A stretch of DNA of 64,000 nucleotides, taken from Arthrobacter methylotrophus. Its GTDB lineage: Bacteria > Actinomycetota > Actinomycetes > Actinomycetales > Micrococcaceae. Made by a program: the position numbers and the translations under genes. Under the pieces are notes generated by a model. That model had not been told where the DNA came from, searched no databases, and saw nothing but the letters and a program-made list of their open reading frames with translations. The stretch covers positions 3,720,001 to 3,784,000 of the forward strand of contig NZ_BAABED010000001.1 in the NCBI RefSeq assembly GCF_039539965.1, given 5' to 3'. How positions within the stretch are numbered: the first letter of the stretch is position 1; each line of letters begins with the position of its first letter. This document shows positions 26,169 through 34,353 of this stretch, piece by piece.

Positions 26169-27605
26169 CTAGTGGGTGTCGACTGCCGAGATTTCGGACT
26201 TGTCTTCGCCCCAGAGGGTGTGGAAGGTGCCTTCAGCGTCGACGCGGCCGTAGGTGTGCGCACCGAAGAGGTCACGCTGTCCCTGGATGACCGCCGCGGC
26301 GAGGCGCTTGCGGCGCAGTCCGTCGTAATAGGCCAGCGAGGAGGAGAACACCGGAACCGGGATGCCCAGCTGGACAGCCGTGGCCACCACGCGCCGCCAT
26401 GCCGGCAGCGCACCGGCAATCGCCTTGGTGAAAGCCGGAGCGAACAGCAGGTTGGCCGGCTTCTCTTCGGCTGCGTAGGCGTTGGTGATTTCCTTCAGCA
26501 GCTCGGCACGGATGATGCAGCCACCGCGCCACAGCGAAGCGATTTCATCCAGCTTCAGGTCCCAGCCGTACTCCTTCGCAGCCGAGGTCAGCATGTCCAG
26601 GCCCTGGGCGTACGAAACGAGCTTGGAAGCGTACAGCGCCTGGCGGACGTCCTCGACGAAGTTCCCGGGAACCTCGACGGCGATTTCCTCACCCGCAAGC
26701 AGCTCCTGACCCAGCTTGCGCTGCTCCGCCTGGGAAGACAGGGCCCGGGCGAAGACCGACTCCGCAATGCCCGAAACCGGAGAACCGAGCTCCAGGGCGG
26801 AGATGACCGTCCAGCGCCCCGTACCCTTCTGCCCGGCAGCGTCCACGACGACATCCACGAACGGCTTGCCCGTCCTGGCATCAACGTGGCCCAGAACCTC
26901 CGCGGAAATTTCGATCAGGAACGACGCGAGTTCGCCCTTGTTCCACTCGGCAAAGATCCTGGACTGCTCAGCCGGCTCGATGCCCGCACCCGAGCGCAGG
27001 AGATCGAACGCTTCACCGATGACCTGCATGTCGGCGTACTCGATGCCGTTGTGAACCATCTTGACAAAGTGACCGGCACCATCAGTGCCGATCCACGCAC
27101 AGCACGGCTTCCCGTCAACCTTGGCAGAGATCTTCTCCAGCAACGGACCCAGAGCATCGTAAGACTCCTTGGAACCACCGGGCATGATCGAGGGGCCGTT
27201 GAGCGCGCCCTCCTCGCCGCCGGAAACACCCACGCCCACGAAGTGCAGCTCCTTCTCAGCCAATGCTGCTTCCCGGCGACGGGTGTCCTCGAAATGCGAG
27301 TTACCGGCATCGATCACAATGTCACCAGGCTCCAGCAAAGGAACGAGCTGATCGATCACAGCGTCCACCGGCTTGCCGGCCTTCACCATGATCAGGACAC
27401 GACGGGGCTTCTCCAAGGAATCAACGAGCTCCTGGAGGGTTTCCGTGCGGATGAAGTCACCATCCGTGCCGTGCTTAGCCAGCAGGGCGTCGGTCTTCTC
27501 AACGGAACGGTTGTGCAGAGCAACGGTGAAACCGTTGCGGGCCAAGTTGCGGGCCAGATTGGCGCCCATCACCGCGAGGCCGGTGACACCGATGTGTGCT
27601 GACAT
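26169..27605 (-). CDS. gnd: 6-phosphogluconate dehydrogenase, decarboxylating
   Basis: This 478-aa protein starts at the ATG at 27605. The N-terminal NADP fold (HIGVTGLAVMGANLARNLARNGFTVALHNRS), the signature MVHNGIEYADMQVIGEAFDLL and a C-terminal substrate-binding tail (GAHTYGRVDAEGTFHTLWGEDKSEI) define the long-chain Gnd family. It oxidises 6-phosphogluconate to ribulose 5-phosphate plus CO2, which regenerates the formaldehyde acceptor of the RuMP pathway. Its ATG overlaps the opcA stop (TGATG), so translation is coupled. It is last in the operon, before a strong terminator. Confidence 0.97.
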   Translation of the reverse strand: MSAHIGVTGLAVMGANLARNLARNGFTVALHNRSVEKTDALLAKHGTDGDFIRTETLQELVDSLEKPRRVLIMVKAGKPVDAVIDQLVPLLEPGDIVIDAGNSHFEDTRRREAALAEKELHFVGVGVSGGEEGALNGPSIMPGGSKESYDALGPLLEKISAKVDGKPCCAWIGTDGAGHFVKMVHNGIEYADMQVIGEAFDLLRSGAGIEPAEQSRIFAEWNKGELASFLIEISAEVLGHVDARTGKPFVDVVVDAAGQKGTGRWTVISALELGSPVSGIAESVFARALSSQAEQRKLGQELLAGEEIAVEVPGNFVEDVRQALYASKLVSYAQGLDMLTSAAKEYGWDLKLDEIASLWRGGCIIRAELLKEITNAYAAEEKPANLLFAPAFTKAIAGALPAWRRVVATAVQLGIPVPVFSSSLAYYDGLRRKRLAAAVIQGQRDLFGAHTYGRVDAEGTFHTLWGEDKSEISAVDTH

Positions 27606-28558
27606 CAAAACTCCAAAGATAGTAGTTCTAGAGATTTCGGAAGAATCTCCCGTTGTAAATGCTGGAGCACGTCGCCGAAGACCTCGTCGGGGTCGAGGCG
27701 ACGCAGTTCTTCGGCGAGGCAGTCCCGCAGGCTGCGGCGCGGGAGGGAGATCCGCTGGTCGGGCTGACCGGGCTGGGTCAACTCGGCGATGGACAGGCCG
27801 GAGCGGACCAGCTGGATGTCGCCACCGGGGCGGGTCAGCCGGACGCCGTGAATGCCGGTGCCGATACCGGCCGGGTCCGCGACGATGGTGACGGGGGCGT
27901 CCAGGGCCCGGTGGAGCCAGGCGGCGAGGAGGATGGTGCTGGGTGAATCGGAGGCGCCCTCGACCTCGATCGCCGTGACGGACCATGCATCTACTTGGTC
28001 CAGGGCGGCGGCGAGTTGGATGCGCCAGTTGCTCAGGCGTGTCCAGGCGAGGTCGGTGTCTCCTGCCCGGTAGGTTTCCCGGATCCGGGCCAGTGCTGCT
28101 GCGGGGTCGGGTTCGTTGGCGGAGTCGGTGATCCGGCGGTGCGCGATGCGTCCGATGGAGGTCTCGCAGGCGTTCTCGGGGGCGCCGTTCGGCCACCAGG
28201 CCACGATGGGTGCGTCGGGCAGGAGCAGGGCCGCGACGAGGGATTCGCTTTCCTTGGCGAGTTCCCCGTAGCCGCGCAGCACGATGACTTCCGAGGCCCC
28301 GGCGTCCCCGCCGACCCGGATCTGGGCGTCGAGGCGGGTCGGTGCCTGGGCGCCGGCGTCCGCGAGGACGATGATGCGGCAGGGGTGTTCGCGGCTGGCG
28401 TCGTTGGCTGCCTCGATGGCTTCTTCTTCCAGCCCGGATTTGGTGACCACTACCAGGGTCAGGACGCGTCCGAGGGCGATCACGCCTCCTTGCTCGCGCA
28501 GGGAGGTGATCTTCTTGGAGATCTTGGAGGTGGTGGTGTCCGGCAGGTCTACGATCAT
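27605..28558 (-). CDS. opcA: Glucose-6-phosphate dehydrogenase assembly protein OpcA
   Basis: This 317-aa protein has the OpcA pattern: an N-terminal MIVDLPDTTTSKISKKITSLREQGGVIALGRVLTLVV, a middle segment PDAPIVAWWPNGAPENAC..IGRIAHRRITDSA, and a C-terminal WLHRALDAPVTIVADPAGIGTGIHGVRL. OpcA supports assembly or redox activation of Zwf in actinobacteria and cyanobacteria. The start overlaps zwf by four bases (ATGA) and the stop overlaps gnd, an arrangement of tight coupling. Confidence 0.95.
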   Translation of the reverse strand: MIVDLPDTTTSKISKKITSLREQGGVIALGRVLTLVVVTKSGLEEEAIEAANDASREHPCRIIVLADAGAQAPTRLDAQIRVGGDAGASEVIVLRGYGELAKESESLVAALLLPDAPIVAWWPNGAPENACETSIGRIAHRRITDSANEPDPAAALARIRETYRAGDTDLAWTRLSNWRIQLAAALDQVDAWSVTAIEVEGASDSPSTILLAAWLHRALDAPVTIVADPAGIGTGIHGVRLTRPGGDIQLVRSGLSIAELTQPGQPDQRISLPRRSLRDCLAEELRRLDPDEVFGDVLQHLQREILPKSLELLSLEF

Positions 28559-30111
28559 GGCCTTCTCCAGGTTCGTCCGTCGCGGGCAAGCAGCTCATCG
28601 GCCGAGGCCGGGCCCCAGCTGCCGGGAGCGTAGGGTTCGGGTTGTTCGTCCAGGGACGCCCAGTAGTCCTCGAACGGGTCAAGGATCTTCCAGGACTCCT
28701 CGACTTCGGCGTGCCGCGGGAACAGCGGGGGTTCGCCCAGGAGCACGTCCAGGATGAGCCGTTCGTACGCTTCGGGGCTGGACTCGGTGAAGGAGTGCCC
28801 GTAGCCGAAGTCCATGGTCACGTCGCGGACTTCCATCTGCGTGCCCGGGACCTTGGACCCGAACCGGATCGTGGCGCCCTCGTCGGGCTGGACCCGGATC
28901 ACCACCGCGTTCTGACCGAAGTCATCCTCCCCGTGCCCGCGGAAGAGCAGGTTCGGTGCGCGTTTGAACACCACGGCGATCTCCGTGACCCGGCGCCCGA
29001 GGCGTTTACCGGCACGCAGGTAAAACGGTGCCCCGGCCCAGCGCCGGGTATGGATATCCAGGCGGATCGCGGCGAACGTTTCGGTCTTCGAATCGGCCGG
29101 GATGCCGTCCTCGTCCAAATACCCCTGGACCAGTTCCCCGCCTTGCCAGCCGCCGGTGAACTGGCCCCGGGCCGAGTGGGTGGACAGGTCCTCGGGCAGC
29201 CTGACCGCGGCCAGGACCTTTTCCTTCTCGGCCCGCAGGTCATCGGCGTTGAAGGAAATCGGCTCTTCCATGGCCGTCAACGCGAGCAACTGCAACAGGT
29301 GGTTCTGGATCACGTCCCGTGCCGCCCCGACGCCGTCGTAATACCCTGCACGGCCCCCCGTGCCGATGTCCTCGGCCATCGTGATCTGGACATGGTCCAC
29401 ATAGTTCGCGTTCCACAAAGGCTCGAAGAGCTGGTTCGCGAAACGCAGTGCCAGGATGTTCTGCACCGTTTCCTTGCCCAGGTAATGATCGATACGGAAC
29501 ACCGCGTCCGGCGGGAACACGGACTCCACAATATCGTTCAGCTGCCGGGCGGATTCCAGGTCATGACCGAAGGGCTTCTCGATCACCACCCGCCGCCACT
29601 GCCCGTCCCCGGCCTGGGCCAGACCGTGGCGGGAGAGCTGCCGGCAGACCTGCTCGAAGGCCTTGGGCGGAATCGAGAGATAGAACGCATGATTCCCCCG
29701 CGTTCCCCGGGTCTCATCCAGCTCATCCAGAGTCTCGGCAAGCCGCCTAAAAGCGTCGTCGTCGTCGAACTCCCCCCGCACGAAACGGATACCCTCGGCA
29801 AGCTGGCCCCACACCACCTCATCAAACGGCGTCCGGGAATACGCCCTGACGTTCGCCCTGACCTCGTTGGCGAAGTCCTCGCTACTCCAGTCGCGCCGGC
29901 CAAAACCGACCAACGCGAAACTCGGCGGCAACAGCCCCCGGTTGGCCAGGTCATACACGGCGGGCATGAGCTTCTTACGGGCAAGATCACCGGTGACCCC
30001 GAAAAACACCAACGACGACGGCCCGGCAATGCGGTTCAGACGGCGGTCACGCGGATCCCGGAGGGGGTTATGCCCGGACCTCACACCCGCATCAAGGTAA
30101 CTAACAGACAT
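28555..30111 (-). CDS. zwf: Glucose-6-phosphate 1-dehydrogenase
   Basis: This 518-aa protein has the Rossmann segment SLVFFGVTGDLARKKLMPAVYDL, the active-site signature RIDHYLGKETVQN with catalytic His following the IEKPFGHDL region, and an intact C-terminus (ESWKILDPFEDYW). It oxidises glucose 6-phosphate to 6-phosphogluconolactone with NADP. Here it would take G6P formed by PHI and PGI from fixed formaldehyde, giving two reducing steps per turn. The first ~38 codons are duplicated as a stump at 35953. It lies downstream of a 71-aa ORF and leads the opcA-gnd group. Confidence 0.97.
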   Translation of the reverse strand: MSVSYLDAGVRSGHNPLRDPRDRRLNRIAGPSSLVFFGVTGDLARKKLMPAVYDLANRGLLPPSFALVGFGRRDWSSEDFANEVRANVRAYSRTPFDEVVWGQLAEGIRFVRGEFDDDDAFRRLAETLDELDETRGTRGNHAFYLSIPPKAFEQVCRQLSRHGLAQAGDGQWRRVVIEKPFGHDLESARQLNDIVESVFPPDAVFRIDHYLGKETVQNILALRFANQLFEPLWNANYVDHVQITMAEDIGTGGRAGYYDGVGAARDVIQNHLLQLLALTAMEEPISFNADDLRAEKEKVLAAVRLPEDLSTHSARGQFTGGWQGGELVQGYLDEDGIPADSKTETFAAIRLDIHTRRWAGAPFYLRAGKRLGRRVTEIAVVFKRAPNLLFRGHGEDDFGQNAVVIRVQPDEGATIRFGSKVPGTQMEVRDVTMDFGYGHSFTESSPEAYERLILDVLLGEPPLFPRHAEVEESWKILDPFEDYWASLDEQPEPYAPGSWGPASADELLARDGRTWRRP

Positions 30112-30512
30112 TGTTGCCTTCTAACTTTTCGACGGTCAGTACAGCTGGCGACCGACCGTCACTAGAGGATTTGTGCGGCCGTTGACCGGCGGTCATGAGA
30201 GGACCTGCTCGCGGGTCTCACCAAAGGGAACCGCGGCGCTGAGCGCGAGCGTATATCGGCCAGGATGATGGCGGGTAACCAAGATTCCGGCAGACTGTTG
30301 GGGTAGCGCTACTTGCCGGAGCATGGCTTCTGCATCGTCGAGCAACTCGTAAAGCCGAGCAGGCTCTGTAACGAGGACTTCCAAATGCTCGGCGGTCTGA
30401 CTACGCATGCTGAACAGCTTCCTTCCCAGGGATTAGGGTTCCCAAATATGCCACCCCGCATATGAGGGTGTGTTGTGTCTTAGATCGAATACAGCGTGAT
30501 GGGGGCATCACG
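30100..30512 (-). repeat. Inverted duplication, arm A (small ORF plus zwf start)
   Basis: About 410 bp covering the end of a 74-aa ORF, a promoter-like dyad, the whole 71-aa ORF and the zwf start region recur in inverse orientation at about 35586-36000 with about 95 percent identity by eye. The spacer upstream of zwf differs between the arms. The arms bracket hxlBA copy 1, the flavin reductase operon and the MFS gene. Confidence 0.85.
30193..30408 (-). CDS. Conserved 71-aa protein upstream of zwf (copy 1)
   Basis: MRSQTAEHLEVLVTEP..LYELLDDAEAMLRQVALPQQSAGILVTRHHPGRYTLALS.. is 71 aa. Preservation of the frame in both duplicate arms (about five amino-acid differences, mostly conservative) shows it is a real gene. 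The start follows GGAAGGAAGC. It is soluble, with a helical first half and a strand-rich second half; no family is recognised. It sits between the hexulose-phosphate genes and zwf in the same orientation, so it may be part of the formaldehyde operon. Confidence 0.75.
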   Translation of the reverse strand: MRSQTAEHLEVLVTEPARLYELLDDAEAMLRQVALPQQSAGILVTRHHPGRYTLALSAAVPFGETREQVLS

Positions 30513-30704
30513 AACAAACAGATGGCGGCAGCCGGTGCCGTTCTCGATGACCCAGATCAGGTGGCCGTCGTCGGCACGGCCATCAATATAGGCGGCGTAG
30601 AGGAACGAACCGTTGGACCCGAATTCAACACAGTTGCCATACTGCAGGGAATTCCACCCGCGAACAGGCTGCTGGACAGAGAATCTGCGACTTCCCCCGG
30701 GCAT
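30480..30704 (-). CDS. 74-aa protein of unknown function
   Basis: MPGGSRRFSVQQP..GWNSLQYGNCVEFGSNGSFLYAAYIDGRADDGHLIWVIENGTGCRHLFVRDAPITLYSI: texture and composition look coding and aromatic-rich, like a small beta-barrel. Its last ~11 residues (RD.PITLYSI) are repeated after the MFS gene at 35586-35618, where only the tail remains as part of arm B. It lies between hxlA copy 1 and the 71-aa gene, all leftward. Function unknown. Confidence 0.5.
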   Translation of the reverse strand: MPGGSRRFSVQQPVRGWNSLQYGNCVEFGSNGSFLYAAYIDGRADDGHLIWVIENGTGCRHLFVRDAPITLYSI

Positions 30705-30789
30705 TCCCAGGGTTTGTTGATTCGTCAGTTCCTCCGCCGGGCTTGTACTGCCCCGCGGTGATGTAGCTCCGTGGACAGCACAGCTCAGA

Positions 30790-30839
30790 ACCTCCGAGGC
30801 TGCGGGTCCCTGAAGTTACAGGGGCTGCGCCTCGGAGGT
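30790..30839 (-). terminator. Hairpin after hxlA copy 1
   Basis: ACCTCCGAGGC and GCCTCGGAGGT form an 11-bp perfect stem with a nested CCCTG/CAGGG pair inside. It lies 14 bp beyond the hxlA stop, so it likely ends or attenuates the hxlBA transcript before the zwf operon. Confidence 0.75.
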
Positions 30840-30852
30840 GACGCCCGAGGGG

Positions 30853-31476
30853 TTAGACGATCGCGGCGCGCAGTGCCTTGGCTGCCAGGGCCGGGTCGGC
30901 TGCACCGTAGATCGCGCCACCGGCGACGGCGACATCAGCGCCGGCCTGCTGCACGGCGGCGATGGTGGACAGGTTCACGCCACCGGCCACGGAGAACGGA
31001 ACACGCGCTTCGGCTCCGGCACTGAGCAGACCGTTCAGGTCGTAACCGGGCTGAGCCTGCTCGTCCAGGCCCGCGTGCATCTCGACGAACTTCGCACCCA
31101 GCGCACGGACTTCCTTCGCACGGCTAACCTTGTCGGCCACACCGATAAGGTCAACCACGATGCCCTTGTTGTGGGCCTTGGCTGCCTTGACCGCACCGGC
31201 AATGGTGGAGTCATCAGCGCTACCCAGCACCGTAACCAGGTCCGCGCCGGCCTTGAAAGCGATATCGGCTTCAAGCTCCCCCGCGTCCATGGTCTTCATG
31301 TCAGCGAAAACGATCTTGTCCGGGTGGGCTTCCTTCACAGCAGTGACGACAGCAAGCCCGGCAGCCTTGATCAACGGGGTACCCAACTCAATGATGTCCA
31401 CGTACTCGGCAACCTTGCCGGCCAGTTCGAGAGCGTCTTCGGTCGTGAGGAGGTCCACGGCAACTTGGAGTTTCAT
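30853..31476 (-). CDS. hxlA: 3-hexulose-6-phosphate synthase (copy 1)
   Basis: This 207-aa OMPDC-superfamily aldolase condenses formaldehyde with ribulose 5-phosphate to give D-arabino-3-hexulose 6-phosphate. It has MKLQVAVDLLTTEDAL, the Asp-x-Lys active-site motif in VFADMKTMDAGELEAD, VDLIGVADKVSRAKEV and the phosphate-binding SVAGGVNLSTIAAVQQAGADVAVAGGAIYGA. The length equals that of the Mycobacterium gastri RmpA enzyme as I recall. It follows hxlB after about 140 nt rich in GC hairpins. Confidence 0.97.
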   Translation of the reverse strand: MKLQVAVDLLTTEDALELAGKVAEYVDIIELGTPLIKAAGLAVVTAVKEAHPDKIVFADMKTMDAGELEADIAFKAGADLVTVLGSADDSTIAGAVKAAKAHNKGIVVDLIGVADKVSRAKEVRALGAKFVEMHAGLDEQAQPGYDLNGLLSAGAEARVPFSVAGGVNLSTIAAVQQAGADVAVAGGAIYGAADPALAAKALRAAIV

Positions 31477-31616
31477 GATGATTTTATCTTTCTGTAGGGA
31501 ACTGCAGAGATGGTGATGGAAAAAACGGGGGCCCCGCTAAACCAGGGACCAGTAACCCGGGGCCAGCCAGACCGGGGCCGGTAACCCGGCGGGTTACCGG
31601 GGTTATACAGGGGGGG

Positions 31617-32216
31617 TTATTCGAGGTTGGCGTGCCTGAGCCACAGCTGTTCAGCCGGTTCGTCGGCGTTTTCCCACAGCGACTGGAACAAAGCCTCGGT
31701 AGCCAGGAACAACACCTGCTCGAACAGGGAACCGGAGTACTGGCGCGAAACACTCGAACCATGATCGGTCTTCTGCGCGGCAGGAATGATCACCAACGCG
31801 TCGGCCAGCCCGGCCAGCGGCGATTCCCGATTAGTGGTGAACGCGGCAATACGCGCCCCGGCCTTCGCCGCGGTCTCCGCGGACTTGACCACACCCGAGG
31901 TCGTTCCCGACCCCGAAGCCACCAAGAGCAGGTCCCCGGACGCGATTGCCGGAGTAGTGGTATCCCCGGCAATATGGACCGTCAAACCCAAATGCATCAG
32001 CCTCATCCCGGCCATGCGCAACACCAGACCACTCCGGCCCGCCCCGGCGACGAACACCCGGCCCGGCTGGCCAAGATGCCCCGCAAGACCAGCCAACTCC
32101 TGCACATCAATCTTGGCCGCCGTGTCCGCGATCTCATCCCTGACAAGCGCCAAATTACGCACAATATCACTCGTAGTGCTATACACCGCACGCGTCGCGT
32201 TAGCTGTCGGATTCAC
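31617..32216 (-). CDS. hxlB: 6-phospho-3-hexuloisomerase (copy 1)
   Basis: This 199-aa SIS-domain isomerase converts 3-hexulose 6-phosphate to fructose 6-phosphate. Motifs are RVFVAGAGRSGLVLRMAGMRLMHLG (sugar-phosphate-binding Ser), GDTTTPAIASGDLLLVASGSGTTSGVV and the C-terminal SSVSRQYSGSLFEQVLFLATEALFQSLW. The GTG at 32216 is chosen because it has AAGGGA 7 nt upstream and gives the length typical of the family; the frame is open further, but that part is a hairpin-bearing leader. It is first of hxlB-hxlA. Confidence 0.96.
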   Translation of the reverse strand: MNPTANATRAVYSTTSDIVRNLALVRDEIADTAAKIDVQELAGLAGHLGQPGRVFVAGAGRSGLVLRMAGMRLMHLGLTVHIAGDTTTPAIASGDLLLVASGSGTTSGVVKSAETAAKAGARIAAFTTNRESPLAGLADALVIIPAAQKTDHGSSVSRQYSGSLFEQVLFLATEALFQSLWENADEPAEQLWLRHANLE

Positions 32217-32625
32217 GATTTGGTCCCTTCGATTCGGCAAACGGCCATAAAGGCCGAATGGGTGCTTTCCGGTTGACATCCATGATCCAGAAGCAAAGGG
32301 GTGGGAGTAACGCTATTTTCTGACGGTTCTAACTACCCTTAAGGATTGGTGGGCGTCCCCGCTGCCCAGGCAAACTGTCCGGATAGGGACCAACTCACGC
32401 TGTGCCCTCAGCCGCCAGGTTGGGGGCACGGGCTCACCGGCACCACTAAACGGCCCGGTTCAACCGGAAAACACTCCCAAGTCTGTTCCGTGCAACCGGC
32501 ACGCCACCAGAGCCCGCCCCGGCACATAATTCCATGCCCGATGCGGGGCGAAGCCTCTGGGTAATTGAAACCGTCAAACGTGGGTGAGGTGTCCCCAACA
32601 AAGTTGCAGTGGACGCATGCAGGTC

Positions 32626-32740
32626 ACTCCGTGCTGGCTCCCGTGGAGAAATCCGTGATGACCACGGATGCACAGTATCTGTGACCCAATCCACACTGAA
32701 GGGGAAGCGTTGTAGATCCTGAATCTGAAACTTTCGGAGG
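32626..32740 (+). promoter_or_regulatory. Repeated promoter module P1, before the flavin reductase
   Basis: This stretch contains CCGTGGAGAA, then ATCCGTG-N5-CACGGAT (32651-32669, a perfect 7-5-7 dyad), then GTGAC..TCCACACTGAAGGGGAAG and GTTGTAGATC. The same blocks at the same spacing recur at 39720-39807 (reverse) and 48904-49020. About 190 nt of leader follow, including a TGTTGGGC/GCCCAACA hairpin (32844-32864), before the GTG of the flavin reductase. Confidence 0.75.
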
Positions 32741-32925
32741 CTTTTGTGAACGTCTCAATCCTATGTATCCGTGAACTTCGACTGGCCCTGAGTTAATTTG
32801 CGCCTGGCGTAGCCGCGGGTGACAGCACCGTTCATAGCACCCGTGTTGGGCTGGTTGCCCAACATCTGACAAATGGGTAGCTACGTAAGCCGCCGTCCTT
32901 ACCAAACAAATGAAAGGAAGAAATC

Positions 32926-33432
32926 GTGACTACACAAGTTGCTAACGACAGCCTCCTCCTCCAGGACGCTCTTTCACATTTTCCTGCAGGCGTGGTCGCC
33001 CTGTCGGCGACGGTCGAGGGCGAACCGCAGGTTATGGTCGCCTCCTCATTCTCTGTCGGAGTTTCGTATGAACCGTCCTTGGTTTTGTTCTCCGTTCAGA
33101 AATCTTCGTCCACTTGGCCCAAGATCAAGGAAGCTCCCCTGATTGGCGTGTCAGTAATGGGTGAGGACCACAATCCTGTCTGTCGTCAACTCGCCTCACG
33201 TGATAAGTCGAAGCGGTTCAACGGAGTCGAGACTGTTTCCGGGGGCCTAGGCGACATCTACATATCCGGGTCTCCCCTGTGGCTTACGTGCTCGATTTAC
33301 CAGGAAGTCGACGCCGGCGATCACATTCTCATCCTGCTGAAGATTGAAGATTTCCAGGCTCATAGCCTGCACATGCCGCTGGTGCTCCATCGTTCGATAT
33401 TGGGCCGCTTGGACCGCTTGGACCGCGTTTAG
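32926..33432 (+). CDS. Flavin reductase (two-component monooxygenase partner)
   Basis: 168 aa from a GTG with AAAGGAAG upstream. It has the flavin-reductase fold of the HpaC/DIM6-NTAB group: ALSHFPAGVVALSA, VMVASSFSVGVSYEPSLVLFSVQKSSSTWPKI, LIGVSVMGEDHNPVCRQLAS, and a C-terminal DHILILLKIEDFQ..PLVLHRS. It would supply reduced FMN from NAD(P)H to an oxygenase, the obvious candidate being the NtaA/DmoA-type enzyme at 41.8 kb. It is the first gene after promoter module P1. Confidence 0.9.
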   Translation: MTTQVANDSLLLQDALSHFPAGVVALSATVEGEPQVMVASSFSVGVSYEPSLVLFSVQKSSSTWPKIKEAPLIGVSVMGEDHNPVCRQLASRDKSKRFNGVETVSGGLGDIYISGSPLWLTCSIYQEVDAGDHILILLKIEDFQAHSLHMPLVLHRSILGRLDRLDRV

Positions 33433-33544
33433 CCCCCGAACGGAAGAACCATAAGTAGCCGTACCGGAAGACGACGAATCATGAATGGGTTCTCGCCGCC
33501 ACCTGGATCATCGTGATCCTTGGACAAATCGAAGGGAGGTTGAG

Positions 33545-33676
33545 GTGAAAAAGCGCCCACCCGTCCACTGCAGCAAATGCGGCCAGCAGCTCGTATTGCA
33601 CACTGCAGGCAACATCGCAGACTACCGGCATAACAGCATATGTCCGGCCATGATCGAGCTTAAGGAAGCAGCATGA
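33545..33676 (+). CDS. Small zinc-ribbon-like protein (43 aa)
   Basis: It starts at the GTG at 33545 with a strong GGGAGG. The sequence is basic and contains HCSKCG and a later Cys in NSICPAM, so it could bind one zinc with His/Cys ligands. The stop overlaps the start of a 20-codon mini-ORF by ATGA. It lies between the flavin reductase and a Nudix-fold gene in one transcript. Unknown function; an accessory or regulatory role is conceivable. Confidence 0.6.
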   Translation: MKKRPPVHCSKCGQQLVLHTAGNIADYRHNSICPAMIELKEAA

Positions 33677-33735
33677 TCTACGACAAGCAGTGCACCGTCT
33701 GGGGGCGGTCGCTGCCGTCAAAGCATTGCACGTGA
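33673..33735 (+). CDS. 20-codon mini-ORF coupling two genes
   Basis: ATG at 33673 overlaps the preceding stop (ATGA), and the stop TGA at 33733-33735 overlaps the next ATG (TGATG). The peptide is MIYDKQCTVWGRSLPSKHCT. It may be a real small peptide with a Cys pair, or simply a translational bridge; a frameshifted start of the Nudix-fold gene is another possibility. Confidence 0.35.
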   Translation: MIYDKQCTVWGRSLPSKHCT

Positions 33736-34289
33736 TGAACGTACAAGCCACTGCGTCTGACCAAGTCCGACGCATTAAGCCTGCTGGTCAGCCCTCGAGG
33801 CGAGTCGTCGACTCGAAGACGAGCGTAAGACAGCTTGACATTCTGCTGACGTGGAGGGGTCGGGTGGGTCTCTTCAAGAAGTCTGCGCACGGTTCAACGG
33901 CGAGCACCCCATGGGAACTTCTCTCCGTAGCCCATGCGGGCAGTGGGTGGGCTACGGATGAGGGATTCCTGCAGTGCATCCAACTGCTCCATGTGGAAAC
34001 CGGCCTCGCCGTTCGCGACATCCTCACGATTCAGCCTGGCCCCACTGTCGAGTTGGTCCACGGCTCGCAAAGCACCGACCACGTCATCTACGTGGTCGAA
34101 ACCAACCACCGGCGGCTGGCCCTTGGACCCGAGTATTCGGTTCACAGATGGGTCAAGAAGTCGAGGATCGGACGATTCGATGGTGGCGCCGATTGGCTCG
34201 AACCTGTACTTATGGCCGCCGTTTCCAGGCCGTCGAAATCGCCTGAGTTGGTCCACGACACGGCCGGCAACAAAGCCTTGTTGGCCTGA
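33735..34289 (+). CDS. Nudix-fold protein with degenerate Nudix box
   Basis: This 184-aa protein aligns by eye over most of its length with the Nudix protein at 51.6 kb: LDILLTWRGRVGLFKKS, WELLSVAHAGSGWATDEGFLQCIQLLHVETGL at the Nudix-box position, then DHVIYVVETNHRRLALGPEYSVHRWV and a final ADWLEPVLMA. The metal-binding Glu residues of the box (REUxEExG) are replaced, so hydrolase activity is unlikely; a ligand-sensing role, as in NrtR-type regulators, is possible, though no DNA-binding domain is visible. The opposite strand is also open (33894-34256) but lacks homology. Confidence 0.6.
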   Translation: MNVQATASDQVRRIKPAGQPSRRVVDSKTSVRQLDILLTWRGRVGLFKKSAHGSTASTPWELLSVAHAGSGWATDEGFLQCIQLLHVETGLAVRDILTIQPGPTVELVHGSQSTDHVIYVVETNHRRLALGPEYSVHRWVKKSRIGRFDGGADWLEPVLMAAVSRPSKSPELVHDTAGNKALLA

Positions 34290-34353
34290 ATGGTCTCAGC
34301 CCCATCAAGCGAAACCCCAGACGCAAGTCCCGACGAATGAGTTAAGGAAACGA

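Larger units (their letters stand above)
30851..32312 (-). repeat. Inverted duplicated hxlBA unit, copy 1
   Basis: The segment from the hxlA stop to about 95 bp upstream of hxlB recurs inverted at about 49095-50552. The proteins differ only in the last HPS residue (Val versus Ile). The hxlB-hxlA intergenic region is about 21 bp longer here. Similarity ends sharply at the hxlA stop and upstream of the leader, so the promoters of the two copies differ. Confidence 0.9.

Noticed and set aside
28642-30165. 507-codon open frame opposite zwf
   Set aside because: A shadow of zwf; no recognisable domain, and the zwf reading is unambiguous.
33894-34256. Leftward 120-codon frame opposite the Nudix-fold gene
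   Set aside because: It has no recognisable family, whereas the rightward frame aligns with the Nudix protein at 51.6 kb and fits the operon.
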